NCBI RefSeq assembly: GCF_900104805.1 | Contig: NZ_LT629751.1 | Location: forward strand, 2,027,001-2,091,000 | Direction of reading: 5' to 3' | Origin: Pseudomonas oryzae | Lineage (GTDB): Bacteria; Pseudomonadota; Gammaproteobacteria; Pseudomonadales; Pseudomonadaceae | Length of the DNA stretch: 64,000 nucleotides | Shown here: piece by piece, positions 1 through 9,214 of the stretch | Numbering within the stretch: position 1 is the stretch's first letter | Layout: each line of letters starts with the position of its first letter | Made by a program: the position numbers and the translations under genes | The notes under the pieces: model-generated | Told to the model about the DNA's origin: nothing | Databases searched by the model: none | What the model saw: only the letters and a program-made list of their open reading frames with translations

Positions 1-1
1 C

Positions 2-412
2 AAGGACAAGAACGACCCGTTCAAGCTGATGGGCTTCGGTCACCGCGTGTACAAGAACTTCGACCCGCGCGCCAAGGTCATGAAGCAGACCTGCGACGAG
101 GTCCTGTCCGAGCTGGGCATCAACGATCCGAAGCTCGAGCTGGCCATGAAGCTGGAAGAGATCGCCCGCAACGATCCGTACTTCAAGGAGCGCAACCTGT
201 ACCCGAACGTGGACTTCTACTCGGGCATCATCCTGAAGGCTATCGGCATCCCGACCAGCATGTTCACCGTGATCTTCGCCCTGGCGCGTACCGCCGGCTG
301 GATCGCCCAGTGGAAGGAAATGTACTCGGGTGGCTACAAGATCGGCCGTCCGCGCCAGATCTACACCGGCCATGCGACCCGCGACTACCTGCCGCTGGAT
401 CAGCGCAAGTAA
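2..412 (+). CDS. gltA: Citrate synthase, C-terminal part (cut by window edge)
   Basis: Type II (hexameric) citrate synthase, which condenses oxaloacetate and acetyl-CoA at the entry of the TCA cycle in the cytosol. Only the last 136 residues lie in the window; the reading frame is open from base 2. The block [15 protein letters not shown] carries the catalytic histidine (His305 of the E. coli enzyme), and NVDFYSG carries the catalytic aspartate (Asp362). The C-terminus [17 protein letters not shown] is typical of proteobacterial GltA. A strong intrinsic terminator follows the stop codon. Confidence 0.97.
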   Translation, partial: KDKNDPFKLMGFGHRVYKNFDPRAKVMKQTCDEVLSELGINDPKLELAMKLEEIARNDPYFKERNLYPNVDFYSGIILKAIGIPTSMFTVIFALARTAGWIAQWKEMYSGGYKIGRPRQIYTGHATRDYLPLDQRK

Positions 413-427
413 GCATCGCACTCCGGC

Positions 428-458
428 AAAGGGGCTGCTTCGGCAGCCCCTTTGCTTT
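428..458 (+). terminator. Intrinsic terminator of gltA
   Basis: A perfect hairpin CAAAGGGGCTGC-TTCG-GCAGCCCCTTTG is followed by a short T-rich tail. The UUCG tetraloop adds stability. It lies 16 nt after the gltA stop codon. Confidence 0.85.
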
Positions 459-501
459 TCTGCATCCGCGGCAGACACGGCAACAACCCCGCCCCACCCA
501 C

Positions 502-753
502 TCAGGCGGTCAACTGCTCCCACTCCGTCAGGAGCCGGATGGCATCCTCACGACAGCCGCCACACACCTGGGGATCGGCAGCGAACTGGCCGCACACCGG
601 CGGCCGCTCCGGCAAGCCGAACAGACGACAGAGATTCCGCTCATCCAGCTGCGCGCAGCGGACGCCGGCCGGCTTGCCTTGCGGCATGCCGGGAATCGGC
701 GAGGAAATCGACGGGGCAATGCAGCAAGCCCCGCAACCGGCTCGACACTCCAT
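502..753 (-). CDS. YkgJ-family cysteine cluster protein
   Basis: Small cytosolic protein of 83 aa with many cysteines: MECRAGCGACC at the N-terminus, then further cysteines in RCAQLDERNLCRLF, VCGQF and VCGGC. This spacing matches the YkgJ (CxxCxxCC, putative zinc or iron-sulfur) family, whose biochemical role is unknown. The ATG at 753 is preferred over an in-frame TTG two codons upstream because family members start MECRAGCGACC. It is convergent with gltA, an arrangement I recall from P. aeruginosa (PA1579 beside gltA). Confidence 0.8.
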   Translation of the reverse strand: MECRAGCGACCIAPSISSPIPGMPQGKPAGVRCAQLDERNLCRLFGLPERPPVCGQFAADPQVCGGCREDAIRLLTEWEQLTA

Positions 754-890
754 AGGCAAAGGCTCTCGATACGACGGAAATCATGGCTGCGCGTGACATT
801 GACCACGCGGCGGGCGAGGATAGCCGCCCCTTTGATTGCCGCCAAGCGCAGCCCATCGTCAGCCGAGGCGAAAGCGCCATACCGGTTTGG

Positions 891-1220
891 ATGCAGACCA
901 CCGCCCTGCTCGCCTATCCAACATTTTCATGACCTTTGTCTGGTACGGCACCTGAAGCCCCTCAACGGCAAGCCGTGGCTCGCCGCCGCCTTTCTCAGCC
1001 GGGCATCGCCCTGTTCAAGTATCTGCTGATGGTGCCGGCCAACCGCATCGGCCACACCGAACTGTCGGCCGGCCAGCCGAAGATCATGCAGGAAGTGATC
1101 ACCCTGAGCATCTTCGTGCCGCTCAGCGTGCCGTACATGCAGCAGCCGCTGAGGCTGGACTATCTGCGGGCCGGACTCTGCCTGGTGGGCGCCGTGTATT
1201 TCATCTTCCGCAGCGCCTGA
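891..1220 (+). pseudogene. DUF486 (DMT-like) small membrane protein, frameshifted pseudogene
   Basis: Remnant of a roughly 110-aa multi-pass membrane protein of the DUF486 family. The three frames together give MQTTALLA, then SNIFMTFVWYG, then LKPLNGKPWLAAAFLS, then an intact C-terminal half including LLMVPANRIGHTELSAGQ and ending GAVYFIFRSA. Frame changes fall near 914-916, near 948-951 (a C missing before ACCTGAAG) and near 997-1002 (a G missing in the WGIAL block). The C-terminal part alone could start at ATG 1028, but would lack the first helices. Unless these are sequencing errors, the gene is dead. Confidence 0.8.
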
Positions 1221-1229
1221 GCCGGCCCC

Positions 1230-2108
1230 TCAGACCTTCGCCGACGACCTGAGGCGGGTGATCAGACTGGAGGTATCCCAGCGCCCTCCCCCAGCGGCCT
1301 GCACCTCGGCATAGAACTGGTCGACCAGCGCGGTCACCGGCAGTTGCGCCCCATTGCGGCGCGCCTCATCGAGCAGGATGCCGAGATCCTTGCGCATCCA
1401 ATCGACGGCAAAGCCGAAGTCGAAACGCCCCTCCAGCATGCTGGCGTGGCGATTCTCCAGCTGCCACGACTGCGCGGCCCCCTTGCTGATCACCTCCATC
1501 GCCGCCTTGCCATCCAGGCCGGCACGTTCGGCGAAATGCAGCGCCTCGGACAACCCCTGCAGCAGACCGCCGATGCAGATCTGATTGACCATCTTGGTCA
1601 GTTGGCCGCTGCCGGCATGCCCCATGAGCTTCACCATGCGCGCATAGCTGCGGATCACCGGCTCGGCGCGGGCGAACACGGCCGTCTCGCCGCCGACCAT
1701 CACGGTCAGTTGGCCATTTTCCGCACCGGCCTGACCACCCGACACCGGCGCATCGAGGAACTCCAGCTCGCGCTCGGCGGCCAGCACCGCCAGTTCGCGC
1801 GCCACCGCCGCCGACGCGGTGGTATGGTCGACCAGCACGCTGCCCGGTGCCATGCCGGCGAACGCACCGTCCGCGCCGAGCACCACCGAGCGCAGATCGT
1901 CGTCGTTACCCACGCAGCTCATCACGAACTCGGCCCCCGCAGCCGCCTCTCGCGGCGTCGCCGCGCAGCGTCCGCCTTGCTCGGCAACCCAGCGCTGCGC
2001 CTTCTCGGCGCTGCGGTTGTAGACGCACACCTCGTGCCCGCTGGCTGCCAGATGCCGTGCCATGGGGTAGCCCATCACGCCCAAGCCAAGAAACGCGACC
2101 TTCGCCAT
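1230..2108 (-). CDS. NAD(P)-dependent 3-hydroxyisobutyrate dehydrogenase-family oxidoreductase
   Basis: A beta-hydroxyacid dehydrogenase of 292 aa, the usual family length. The N-terminal Rossmann motif GLGVMG is at residues 8-13, the substrate-binding signature DAPVSGG at 119-125, and the catalytic lysine is K172 in [14 protein letters not shown]. Family members oxidise 3-hydroxyisobutyrate, L-serine, tartronate semialdehyde or similar short hydroxyacids; the sequence does not settle the substrate. It sits alone, not in an mmsAB valine operon, so a general short-hydroxyacid or serine dehydrogenase role is as likely as valine catabolism. It is divergent from the exonuclease gene. Confidence 0.85.
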   Translation of the reverse strand: MAKVAFLGLGVMGYPMARHLAASGHEVCVYNRSAEKAQRWVAEQGGRCAATPREAAAGAEFVMSCVGNDDDLRSVVLGADGAFAGMAPGSVLVDHTTASAAVARELAVLAAERELEFLDAPVSGGQAGAENGQLTVMVGGETAVFARAEPVIRSYARMVKLMGHAGSGQLTKMVNQICIGGLLQGLSEALHFAERAGLDGKAAMEVISKGAAQSWQLENRHASMLEGRFDFGFAVDWMRKDLGILLDEARRNGAQLPVTALVDQFYAEVQAAGGGRWDTSSLITRLRSSAKV

Positions 2109-2205
2109 CTTTCATCTCCATCGAACGAAAATCCGAGCCTAGCATGGCATTTGCCGGCACGGCAGGCTGGTTACATACTGGCGACACATGAACACGGAGC
2201 GACTC

Positions 2206-2793
2206 ATGAGACACTGGCTGGTAATCGATCTGGAGGCGACCACCGACGACGGCGGCTGGCCCACCGAGGATATGGAGATCATCGAGATCGGCGCCGTCAT
2301 CGTCGACGAGCAGGGATGCGAACTGAGCAGTTTCCAGAGCTTCGTGCGTCCGACCCGTCGCCCCCAACTCACGGCCTTTTGCCGCGAGCTTACCCACATC
2401 CAGCAGGCCGACGTGGACCATGCTCCCGCCCTCGCTCAATTACAGGCGCAATTCGACGACTGGCTGCACCCCCACCTGCCCCGCGTCCGGGGCTGGCTGA
2501 GCTGGGGCGACTACGATCGCCAGCAGTTCGAGGTCGAATGGCGCCAGCAGCGCCTGGACAGCTGCCTGGCCCGCCTTCCTCACTTCAACCTGAAGAAGCT
2601 GTTCCATCGCCAGTTCAAGTCCCTTGCCGGCCCCAAGCGCGTCGGCCTGAATCGCGCCCTGGAGCTCAGCGGCCTGGAGTTTCGCGGCACCCAGCATCGC
2701 GCCCTCGACGACGCCCGCAACATCGCCCGCCTGCTGCCGGGCACCCTGCCGGTACTGGCTGCCGCCCGCCTGGAACTCCACGCGGCGGATTAG
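2206..2793 (+). CDS. DEDD-type 3'-5' exonuclease (ERI-1/DnaQ-like)
   Basis: Predicted 195-aa exonuclease. The Exo I motif VIDLEATT supplies the two acidic metal ligands near the N-terminus. [14 protein letters not shown] follows, and the C-terminal Exo III-like motif [15 protein letters not shown] carries the last His/Asp ligands. It belongs to the single-domain ERI-1/KapD-like RNA/DNA exonucleases. I chose the ATG at 2206 ([10 protein letters not shown]) because GGAG lies 6 nt upstream. An in-frame ATG at 2188 would add six residues but has no Shine-Dalgarno. The true substrate (structured RNA or DNA) cannot be read from sequence. Confidence 0.85.
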   Translation: MRHWLVIDLEATTDDGGWPTEDMEIIEIGAVIVDEQGCELSSFQSFVRPTRRPQLTAFCRELTHIQQADVDHAPALAQLQAQFDDWLHPHLPRVRGWLSWGDYDRQQFEVEWRQQRLDSCLARLPHFNLKKLFHRQFKSLAGPKRVGLNRALELSGLEFRGTQHRALDDARNIARLLPGTLPVLAAARLELHAAD

Positions 2794-2858
2794 TGACGAG
2801 CCAGTCGCTCTTCGGCATACTGACGCGCCTTTTTCCTCCCTTCTTCTGCGAGGCACGC

Positions 2859-3140
2859 ATGTTCAAGGTCAACGAGTACTTCGACGGCACCGTCAAATCC
2901 ATCGCTTTCGAGATGACCGAAGGCCCGGCCACCATTGGCGTGATGGCTCCCGGCGAATACGAGTTCGGCACCGCCAAGGCCGAGGTCATGCACGTCGTCG
3001 CCGGCGCACTGACCGTCAAGCTGCCGGGCAGCGACAGCTGGGAAACCTTCGCCGCCGGCAGCAAGTTCGACGTACCGGCCGACAGCAAGTTCCAGCTCAA
3101 GGTGGCTCAGGATACCGCCTACCTCTGCGAATACCGCTGA
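2859..3140 (+). CDS. ppnP: Pyrimidine/purine nucleoside phosphorylase (PpnP, YaiE family)
   Basis: Small cupin-fold enzyme of 93 aa that phosphorolyses nucleosides to free base and ribose-1-phosphate. It matches the PpnP/DUF1255 family throughout, including [18 protein letters not shown], the central [12 protein letters not shown] block and the C-terminal DTAYLCEYR. The ATG at 2859 has a GAGG sequence upstream. The gene lies 65 nt after the exonuclease and ends before a bidirectional terminator shared with cysB. Confidence 0.92.
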   Translation: MFKVNEYFDGTVKSIAFEMTEGPATIGVMAPGEYEFGTAKAEVMHVVAGALTVKLPGSDSWETFAAGSKFDVPADSKFQLKVAQDTAYLCEYR

Positions 3141-3180
3141 TCTCGCTGGCGGCCGCGGAGCATGGGCCGCCTGCAGGCAC

Positions 3181-3214
3181 AAAAAAACCCGACCAGTGAT
3201 GGTCGGGCTTTTTG
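3181..3214. terminator. Bidirectional terminator between ppnP and cysB
   Basis: Stem CCCGACC-AGTGAT-GGTCGGG is flanked by a run of seven A on the left and five T on the right. It can therefore end transcription from ppnP on the plus strand and cysB on the minus strand. Confidence 0.85.
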
Positions 3215-3234
3215 CTGCGCGATCGCCGGGAGAT

Positions 3235-4328
<1,094 letters not shown>

Positions 4329-4829
4329 TCAGCGCCGCGCGCCAACCCCCACCTGGAGCGGCACCAGATAGACGGGAACCCGCACCTGCTGCAACAACCT
4401 CTGGCAGGTACGTCCCACCCCCGCTGAACCGGCCGGCAAGCTCTGGCTGTGGGAGCCGAGCACGATCAGCTCCACCGCCAATTCCTCGGCCTGTTGCAGG
4501 ATCACCAGCGGCGGATCGCCAAGCAGCACCCGCACACCACGAATCGGCGTGACCTCATCCGAATTCTCGCGCAGCTCATCGCAGAAGCCGTCGAAGACCT
4601 GGCGCTCGATGTTCGCCATCACGCTATCCAGGCCACCCGCGTGCAGCGCCTCGAGGGTCGCGGCATCGAGATAGGCCTGCAACACCGACTCGGCAAACAC
4701 CCCCAGAGGCTCGACCACGTGCAGGACATGCAGGTCGGCGCCGTGGGTACGCGCCAGCGCCAGGGCATGCTGCAGCACGTAGGGCGCGAACAGGCCAAGG
4801 TCGGTGGCATAGAGGATGGAACGAATCAT
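4329..4829 (-). CDS. Universal stress protein (UspA family)
   Basis: Single-domain USP of 166 aa in the cytoplasm. It begins MIRSILYATDLG, the first beta strand and nucleotide pocket. The ATP-binding style loop G-2x-G-9x-G(S/T) is represented by GSHSQSLPAGSAGVG at residues 125-139, though the spacing is not canonical, so ATP binding is uncertain. It could act in stress or anaerobic survival, as other Pseudomonas USPs do. It lies downstream of the 5'-nucleotidase gene on the same strand with a 51-nt gap, and precedes cysB. Confidence 0.88.
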   Translation of the reverse strand: MIRSILYATDLGLFAPYVLQHALALARTHGADLHVLHVVEPLGVFAESVLQAYLDAATLEALHAGGLDSVMANIERQVFDGFCDELRENSDEVTPIRGVRVLLGDPPLVILQQAEELAVELIVLGSHSQSLPAGSAGVGRTCQRLLQQVRVPVYLVPLQVGVGARR

Positions 4830-4880
4830 CGAGCCTCCGTCACGGCTGCTCCACGCTTCAAGCGTAGCAGCCCTGGCGGA

Positions 4881-5777
4881 TCACTCGTTGGCGACCCCGT
4901 GCGGGACGTGCCCGGTCGGCACCACACTGCGCGCCCGCTCGCAATGGCCGGCCTGATCGTCGAAGAACACGTCGGCGGCAAACGCCTCGAGAAACGCCGA
5001 CTTGTCCAGCCCGCCAAGGAACAGCGACTCGTCGAGACGGATGTCCCACTCGCGCAGCGTACGGATCACCCGCTCATGCGCCGGCGCCGAGCGTGCGGTG
5101 ACCAGCGCCGTACGGATGGGACAGTCATCCTCTGGAAACTCGCGCTGCAGCTGGTTGAGTGCGGAGAGGAAGGGCTTGAACGGCCCGCCACCCAGCGGCT
5201 GGCGCGCCGCTTCACGCTCACGGGCCTGGAAAACATCCAGCCCGCCCTGCTGATAGACGCGCTCGGCCTCGTCGGAGAACAGCACAGCATCGCCGTCGAA
5301 GGCGATGCGCAGCTCGTGACTGGCCGCTCGCACCGCTCCGCCGGAGAGAATGGTTGCAGCCGCGAAGCCGGCCTCCAGGGCATGACGCACATCCTCGGCA
5401 TGGGTGGAGAGAAACAGGTGCGATCCGAACGCCGCCAGGTAGGGATCCGGACTGCGCCCACCGACGAAGGCGGCGCGGGTGATCGGCAGGCCGTAGTGCT
5501 GGATCGAATTGAACACCCGCAGGCCGGTGTCGGCGCTGTTGCGCGACACCAGCACCACCTCGACCCGCGCCTGCCCGAGGCGCGCATTGAGCCCGAGCAG
5601 CTTTTCCACCAAAGGGTAGGCTTCGCCCTGTGCAAGCACCTCATCCTCGTGGTCGATCTGGTACTGACGATAGGCCGCGATGCCCTCCGTTTCATAGATG
5701 CAGTGGCTGTCGTCGAGATCGAACAGCGCCCGCGAGGAAATCGCCACCACCAGCTTGTCGCCCAGCGTACCCGCCAT
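4881..5777 (-). CDS. Cytosolic 5'-nucleotidase (PF06189-like)
   Basis: A 298-aa protein matching the bacterial and eukaryotic cN-I-type 5'-nucleotidases, which dephosphorylate nucleoside monophosphates. Recognisable blocks are LVVAISSRALFDLDDSH near the N-terminus (acidic nucleophile region), VVLVSRNSADTGLRVFNS, the RAAFVGGRSPDPYL block, AFDGDAVLFSDEAE and the final VFFDDQAGHCERA. These resemble HAD-type catalytic motifs. It lies 18 nt downstream of the ketopantoate reductase-like gene and is probably co-transcribed with it. Confidence 0.82.
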   Translation of the reverse strand: MAGTLGDKLVVAISSRALFDLDDSHCIYETEGIAAYRQYQIDHEDEVLAQGEAYPLVEKLLGLNARLGQARVEVVLVSRNSADTGLRVFNSIQHYGLPITRAAFVGGRSPDPYLAAFGSHLFLSTHAEDVRHALEAGFAAATILSGGAVRAASHELRIAFDGDAVLFSDEAERVYQQGGLDVFQAREREAARQPLGGGPFKPFLSALNQLQREFPEDDCPIRTALVTARSAPAHERVIRTLREWDIRLDESLFLGGLDKSAFLEAFAADVFFDDQAGHCERARSVVPTGHVPHGVANE

Positions 5778-5795
5778 GCCCCCTCCCAGATGTCG

Positions 5796-6746
5796 TTACT
5801 GGTTGCTGGCCTGCAAGAACGCCAGCGCCTGATAGAGCATGCGCACCCGCGGCATGGACTGACCCGCCGCCTCGGCTGCCGCCAGCGGTGCGGCGTAGAT
5901 GGCCGGCAACTCGGCCGGACGCGCCTGCGCGAAATCGTGATACATGCTCGGCAGATAATCCGGCATGCGGTCGGTATAGGCCAGCAGCTTCTGCGGGTAG
6001 TTGTCCGGCAGCCGGTAGCCGCAGGCCAGTGCACCATCCACCACTTCCTGCATCAGCGCCTCGAGCAACGCCCGACTGTCCGGGTTGGCCATCAGCGGCC
6101 GGGTGGAACTCCCGAGCAGCACCGACACCCCGTTGTAAGGCACGTTCCAGACCAGCTTCTGCCAGCGTGCCTGCCCGAGGTCGCCGATCACGCTGGACTC
6201 GATGCCAGCCTCGCGCAGCCAGGCCACGCCCTGCTCCAGCAGCGCCTGGCGTTCCTCGGCACCGGCCGGACCACTGTGGTAACCGAGATTGCAGACACCC
6301 TGAGATTGATGCACAACCACTCCCGGAGCCTCCCGGTGAGCGCAGATGAAGCACAGGCCTCCCAGCAGATGCAGCGAATCCGGCAGCAGCGGGCGCAGCT
6401 CATCCTCGACGCCGAGGCCGTTCTGCAGGAGCACGATCTTCGCCCCCGGGGCCGCCACCTGCGCGAGCAGCGGAGCCAATTCGGCGTTGCTGGTGGTCTT
6501 GGCCCCCACCAGCAGCCAGTCGCATGCCGGCATGTCCTGCACGCTGCGCCAGGCGTTGACCGGCGACAGCTGCAGCTCGCCCAGCTGGGCATGCCGGACC
6601 CGCAGGCCATCGCGGGCGACCGCTTCGTATTCGCTGCGCAGCAGGAAATGGACCTCGAAACCGGCGCGGGCCAGCATCAGCCCGTAGTAACCGCCGATAG
6701 CGCCGGTACCGATGATGCCGATACGCGGGCGAACCGATGTGCTCAT
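5796..6746 (-). CDS. Putative 2-dehydropantoate 2-reductase (ApbA/PanE family)
   Basis: NADPH-dependent reductase of 316 aa in the ketopantoate reductase family. The N-terminal nucleotide-binding motif GTGAIGGYYG is at residues 12-21. The conserved catalytic lysine and following asparagine are in RWQKLVWNVPYNG. Pseudomonas genomes carry several PanE paralogues, and this one is not beside panBC, so its physiological substrate may be another 2-oxo acid. It is the first gene of a leftward group with the 5'-nucleotidase and universal stress protein, and is divergent from DAHP synthase. Confidence 0.8.
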   Translation of the reverse strand: MSTSVRPRIGIIGTGAIGGYYGLMLARAGFEVHFLLRSEYEAVARDGLRVRHAQLGELQLSPVNAWRSVQDMPACDWLLVGAKTTSNAELAPLLAQVAAPGAKIVLLQNGLGVEDELRPLLPDSLHLLGGLCFICAHREAPGVVVHQSQGVCNLGYHSGPAGAEERQALLEQGVAWLREAGIESSVIGDLGQARWQKLVWNVPYNGVSVLLGSSTRPLMANPDSRALLEALMQEVVDGALACGYRLPDNYPQKLLAYTDRMPDYLPSMYHDFAQARPAELPAIYAAPLAAAEAAGQSMPRVRMLYQALAFLQASNQ

Positions 6747-6894
6747 GACAACGCTCCTCTACAGATGGACTGCGCACTATCGTGCGGGCACCGCCATCGC
6801 GGCAAGCCACTCCGCCGGCAAATGATCGCTGATCGCACAACACCTACCACTCGGAGCCGAAGCGAAATGCGGCCGGCACGCCCGCAAAACCCGC

Positions 6895-6923
6895 TTGTCT
6901 TATTGTGAAAAGACGGCCTAAAG
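6895..6923 (+). promoter_or_regulatory. Candidate promoter of DAHP synthase gene
   Basis: In the 254-bp divergent gap, TTGTCT (6895-6900) and CTAAAG (6918-6923) are 17 nt apart and could form a weak sigma-70 promoter. No leader peptide rich in Trp, Phe or Tyr codons is evident, so I see no sign of attenuation. Confidence 0.3.
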
Positions 6924-7000
6924 CGTTAAGGTGCAGGCATCCCGTTGCCCCATTGCCGAACTCCGCCACGGGCCTAGCTGGCGGATGGCATCCGTGACCA

Positions 7001-8089
7001 ATGAGTAACACGATGGCTGATTTACCGATCGACGACCTTAATATCGCCTCCAACGAGGCGCTGATCACCCCCGAACAGCTGAAGAACGAACTGCCCCTCA
7101 CCGAAACCGCGCGCCAGACCGTCAGCGCCGGCCGTCAGGTGGTGCGCGACATCCTCGATGGCAACGACCATCGCCTGTTCGTGGTGGTCGGCCCCTGCTC
7201 GATCCACGACATCAAGGCCGCCCACGAGTATGCCGAGCGCCTGAAGGTGCTGGCAGCCGAGGTCTCCGATACCCTGTATCTGATCATGCGCGTCTACTTC
7301 GAGAAGCCGCGCACCACCGTCGGCTGGAAGGGCCTGATCAACGACCCCTACCTTGACGACTCGTTCAAGATCCAGGATGGCCTGCACATCGGCCGCAAGC
7401 TGCTCTGCGACCTCGCCGAGATGGGCCTGCCCACCGCCACCGAAGCCCTCGACCCGATCTCCCCGCAGTACCTGCAGGATCTGATCAGCTGGTCGGCCAT
7501 CGGCGCACGCACCACCGAATCGCAGACCCACCGCGAGATGGCCTCCGGCCTGTCCTCGGCGGTCGGTTTCAAGAATGGCACCGACGGCAGCCTGACCGTG
7601 GCGATCAACGCGCTGCAGTCGGTTTCCAGCCCGCATCGCTTCCTCGGCCTGAACCAGCAGGGCCAGGTCTCCATCGTCACCACCAAGGGCAATCGCTACG
7701 GCCACGTGGTACTGCGTGGCGGCAACGGCAAGCCCAACTACGACTCGGTCAGCGTCGCCCTGTGCGAGCAGGAGCTGACCAAGGCCGGCATTCGCCCGAA
7801 CATCATGGTCGACTGCAGCCACGCCAACTCCAACAAGGATCCGGCCCTGCAGCCGCTGGTGATGGAGAACGTCGCCAACCAGATCCTCGAGGGCAACAAC
7901 TCGATCATCGGCCTGATGGTGGAGAGCAACCTCGGCTGGGGCAATCAGTCGATCCCGAAGGATCTCTGCGACCTCAAGTACGGCGTTTCGGTCACTGACG
8001 CCTGCATCGACTGGGACAGCACCGAGAAGACCCTGCGCAGCATGCACGCCAAACTCAAGGACGTGCTGCCCCGCCGCAAGCGCGGCTGA
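7001..8089 (+). CDS. aroF: 3-deoxy-7-phosphoheptulonate (DAHP) synthase, type I
   Basis: First enzyme of the shikimate pathway, joining phosphoenolpyruvate and erythrose-4-phosphate. The 362-aa type I-alpha enzyme contains VVVGPCSIHD, the substrate-binding block EKPRTTVGWKGLINDP, GARTTESQTHREMASGLS and VDCSHANSNKD, with metal ligands Cys, His, Glu and Asp all present. Which aromatic amino acid feeds back on it cannot be decided here. Two in-frame ATGs exist; the second at 7013 (MADLPIDDLN) resembles family N-termini as I recall them and may be the true start. A bidirectional terminator follows. Confidence 0.95.
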   Translation: MSNTMADLPIDDLNIASNEALITPEQLKNELPLTETARQTVSAGRQVVRDILDGNDHRLFVVVGPCSIHDIKAAHEYAERLKVLAAEVSDTLYLIMRVYFEKPRTTVGWKGLINDPYLDDSFKIQDGLHIGRKLLCDLAEMGLPTATEALDPISPQYLQDLISWSAIGARTTESQTHREMASGLSSAVGFKNGTDGSLTVAINALQSVSSPHRFLGLNQQGQVSIVTTKGNRYGHVVLRGGNGKPNYDSVSVALCEQELTKAGIRPNIMVDCSHANSNKDPALQPLVMENVANQILEGNNSIIGLMVESNLGWGNQSIPKDLCDLKYGVSVTDACIDWDSTEKTLRSMHAKLKDVLPRRKRG

Positions 8090-8100
8090 TCGGCCAGAAC

Positions 8101-8130
8101 AAAAAAGCCGGGCTCCAGCCCGGCTTTTTC
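8101..8130. terminator. Bidirectional terminator after DAHP synthase
   Basis: Stem AAAAAGCCGGGC-TCCA-GCCCGGCTTTTT provides A and T runs on both sides. It serves the converging DAHP synthase and GNAT genes. Confidence 0.88.
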
Positions 8131-8156
8131 ATGCCCGCGAATCGCGGCGGCGGCCC

Positions 8157-8441
8157 CTAGCTCTCCCGCGCCAGATTGCGCTGGCGACGCTCCATGTAGC
8201 GCTCGACATAGGAACACGACGGAATCACGGTGTAGCCCTGATCTTCGGCGAAGCGCAGGGCCTGCTCGGTCAGCGCCGCCGCCAGACCTCGCCCACGCAG
8301 GGCGTCGGGAACAAAGGTACGGTAGATGTCGATGGTCTGCTTACCCAGGTCCATGTAGGACAGATAGGCCCGGCTACCGTCCACCAGCACTTCAAACTGC
8401 TTGCCAATCTGATCATGCCGGATGGTCAGAGACTCGGTCAT
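8157..8441 (-). CDS. GNAT-family N-acetyltransferase, small (YjdJ-like)
   Basis: Minimal acetyltransferase of 94 aa. The acetyl-CoA pyrophosphate loop is seen as ALRGRGLAAALTEQAL, followed by ALRFAEDQGYTVIPSCSYVE, the typical small-GNAT ending. The preceding strand (IDIYRTFVPD) also fits the family. The acceptor substrate is unknown. I start at MTESLTIRHD (8441). The frame continues ten codons upstream to a weaker start that family members lack. Confidence 0.82.
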   Translation of the reverse strand: MTESLTIRHDQIGKQFEVLVDGSRAYLSYMDLGKQTIDIYRTFVPDALRGRGLAAALTEQALRFAEDQGYTVIPSCSYVERYMERRQRNLARES

Positions 8442-8810
8442 GATGCTTCTCCCCTCACGCTGCGCTGCCACCCTGCAACAGGTCGGTGGCGACCATTGAA
8501 TTATCTACCCGAGCCATTGACATTAGCAAAGCCGGTCACTCGCTGTCCAAGATCTCCAGCCCCTGCCCATGACGAAAGCAGATCGCAGAGTAAGACCAGG
8601 AAGGGGTCAGGGAGTGCCGTGACTGCTCGCCAAGGATAAGCCTGATTATTTTTTAGACAAACTCGCAATCAGATGCAGACTACCCCAAAAAATTCGTGCG
8701 CGACTTGCCCTTGGCACATTTACTTACTAGAACTTATGCGTACTATATGTGCCAGTCGATTTCCCTTGCGGGAAATTGCATTACGGAAAGTCCACCTTAA
8801 GGGGAACACG
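8442..8810. other. Intergenic region carrying the oprI promoter
   Basis: 369 bp between the GNAT gene and oprI with no coding signal. The part from 8640 to 8790 is AT-rich. TTTACT (8719-8724) and TACTAT (8741-8746), 16 nt apart, are a plausible sigma-70 promoter giving an untranslated leader of about 58 nt, fitting the very high expression known for oprI. AAGGGG upstream of the ATG is the ribosome-binding site. The rest shows nothing recognisable. Confidence 0.45.
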
Positions 8811-9062
8811 ATGAACAACGTTCTGAAAATTTCCGCTCTGACCCTGGCCGCCATCCTGGCTACCGGTTGCAGCAGCATGTCCAAGGAAACCGAAGCCCGT
8901 CTGACCGCTACCGAAGACGCCGCTGCCCGCGCTCAGGCTCGCGCTGACGAAGCCTACCGCAAGGCCGACGAGGCTCTGGCTGCCGCTCAGAAGGCTCAGC
9001 AGACCGCTGACGAAGCCAACGAGCGCGCTCTGCGCATGCTGGAAAAAGCCAGCCGCAAGTAA
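8811..9062 (+). CDS. oprI: Major outer-membrane lipoprotein OprI
   Basis: Abundant murein-type lipoprotein, the Pseudomonas counterpart of Lpp, which ties the outer membrane to peptidoglycan. The protein is 83 aa. A lipoprotein signal peptide ends in the lipobox LATGC with acylated Cys20. The mature part is an Ala-rich alpha-helix with heptad repeats that forms a coiled coil, and the C-terminus KASRK ends in the lysine used for peptidoglycan linkage in the family. Codon use is highly biased, as expected for a very abundant protein. The strong SD is AAGGGG. Confidence 0.97.
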   Translation: MNNVLKISALTLAAILATGCSSMSKETEARLTATEDAAARAQARADEAYRKADEALAAAQKAQQTADEANERALRMLEKASRK

Positions 9063-9087
9063 TAGGTCTCACGACCTGGCATTTGCA

Positions 9088-9116
9088 GAAAGCCGACCCT
9101 CAGGGTCGGCTTTTTT
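9088..9116 (+). terminator. Intrinsic terminator of oprI
   Basis: Hairpin AAAGCCGACCCT-CAGGGTCGGC is followed by TTTTTT. It lies 26 nt after the oprI stop codon. Confidence 0.88.
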
Positions 9117-9160
9117 ATTGCCCGGTCGCTCCGTTCACCGCGACGTGCGGAGCGCCTGCC

Positions 9161-9198
9161 AATAAAAAAGCCCGCCACAGCGCAGCTGCGGCGGGCTT
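9161..9198 (-). terminator. Terminator of the L,D-transpeptidase gene
   Basis: On the minus strand the stem GCCCGCC with its partner GGCGGGC encloses a self-complementary loop (GCAGCTGCG region) and ends in a T-rich run (TTTTTTATT). It lies directly downstream of the leftward L,D-transpeptidase. Confidence 0.8.
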
Positions 9199-9214
9199 CC
9201 TGTCCAGCGACGGC

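Noticed and set aside
4449-6908. Plus-strand open frame of about 819 codons
   Set aside because: Antisense to the universal stress protein, 5'-nucleotidase and reductase genes. No recognisable domain.
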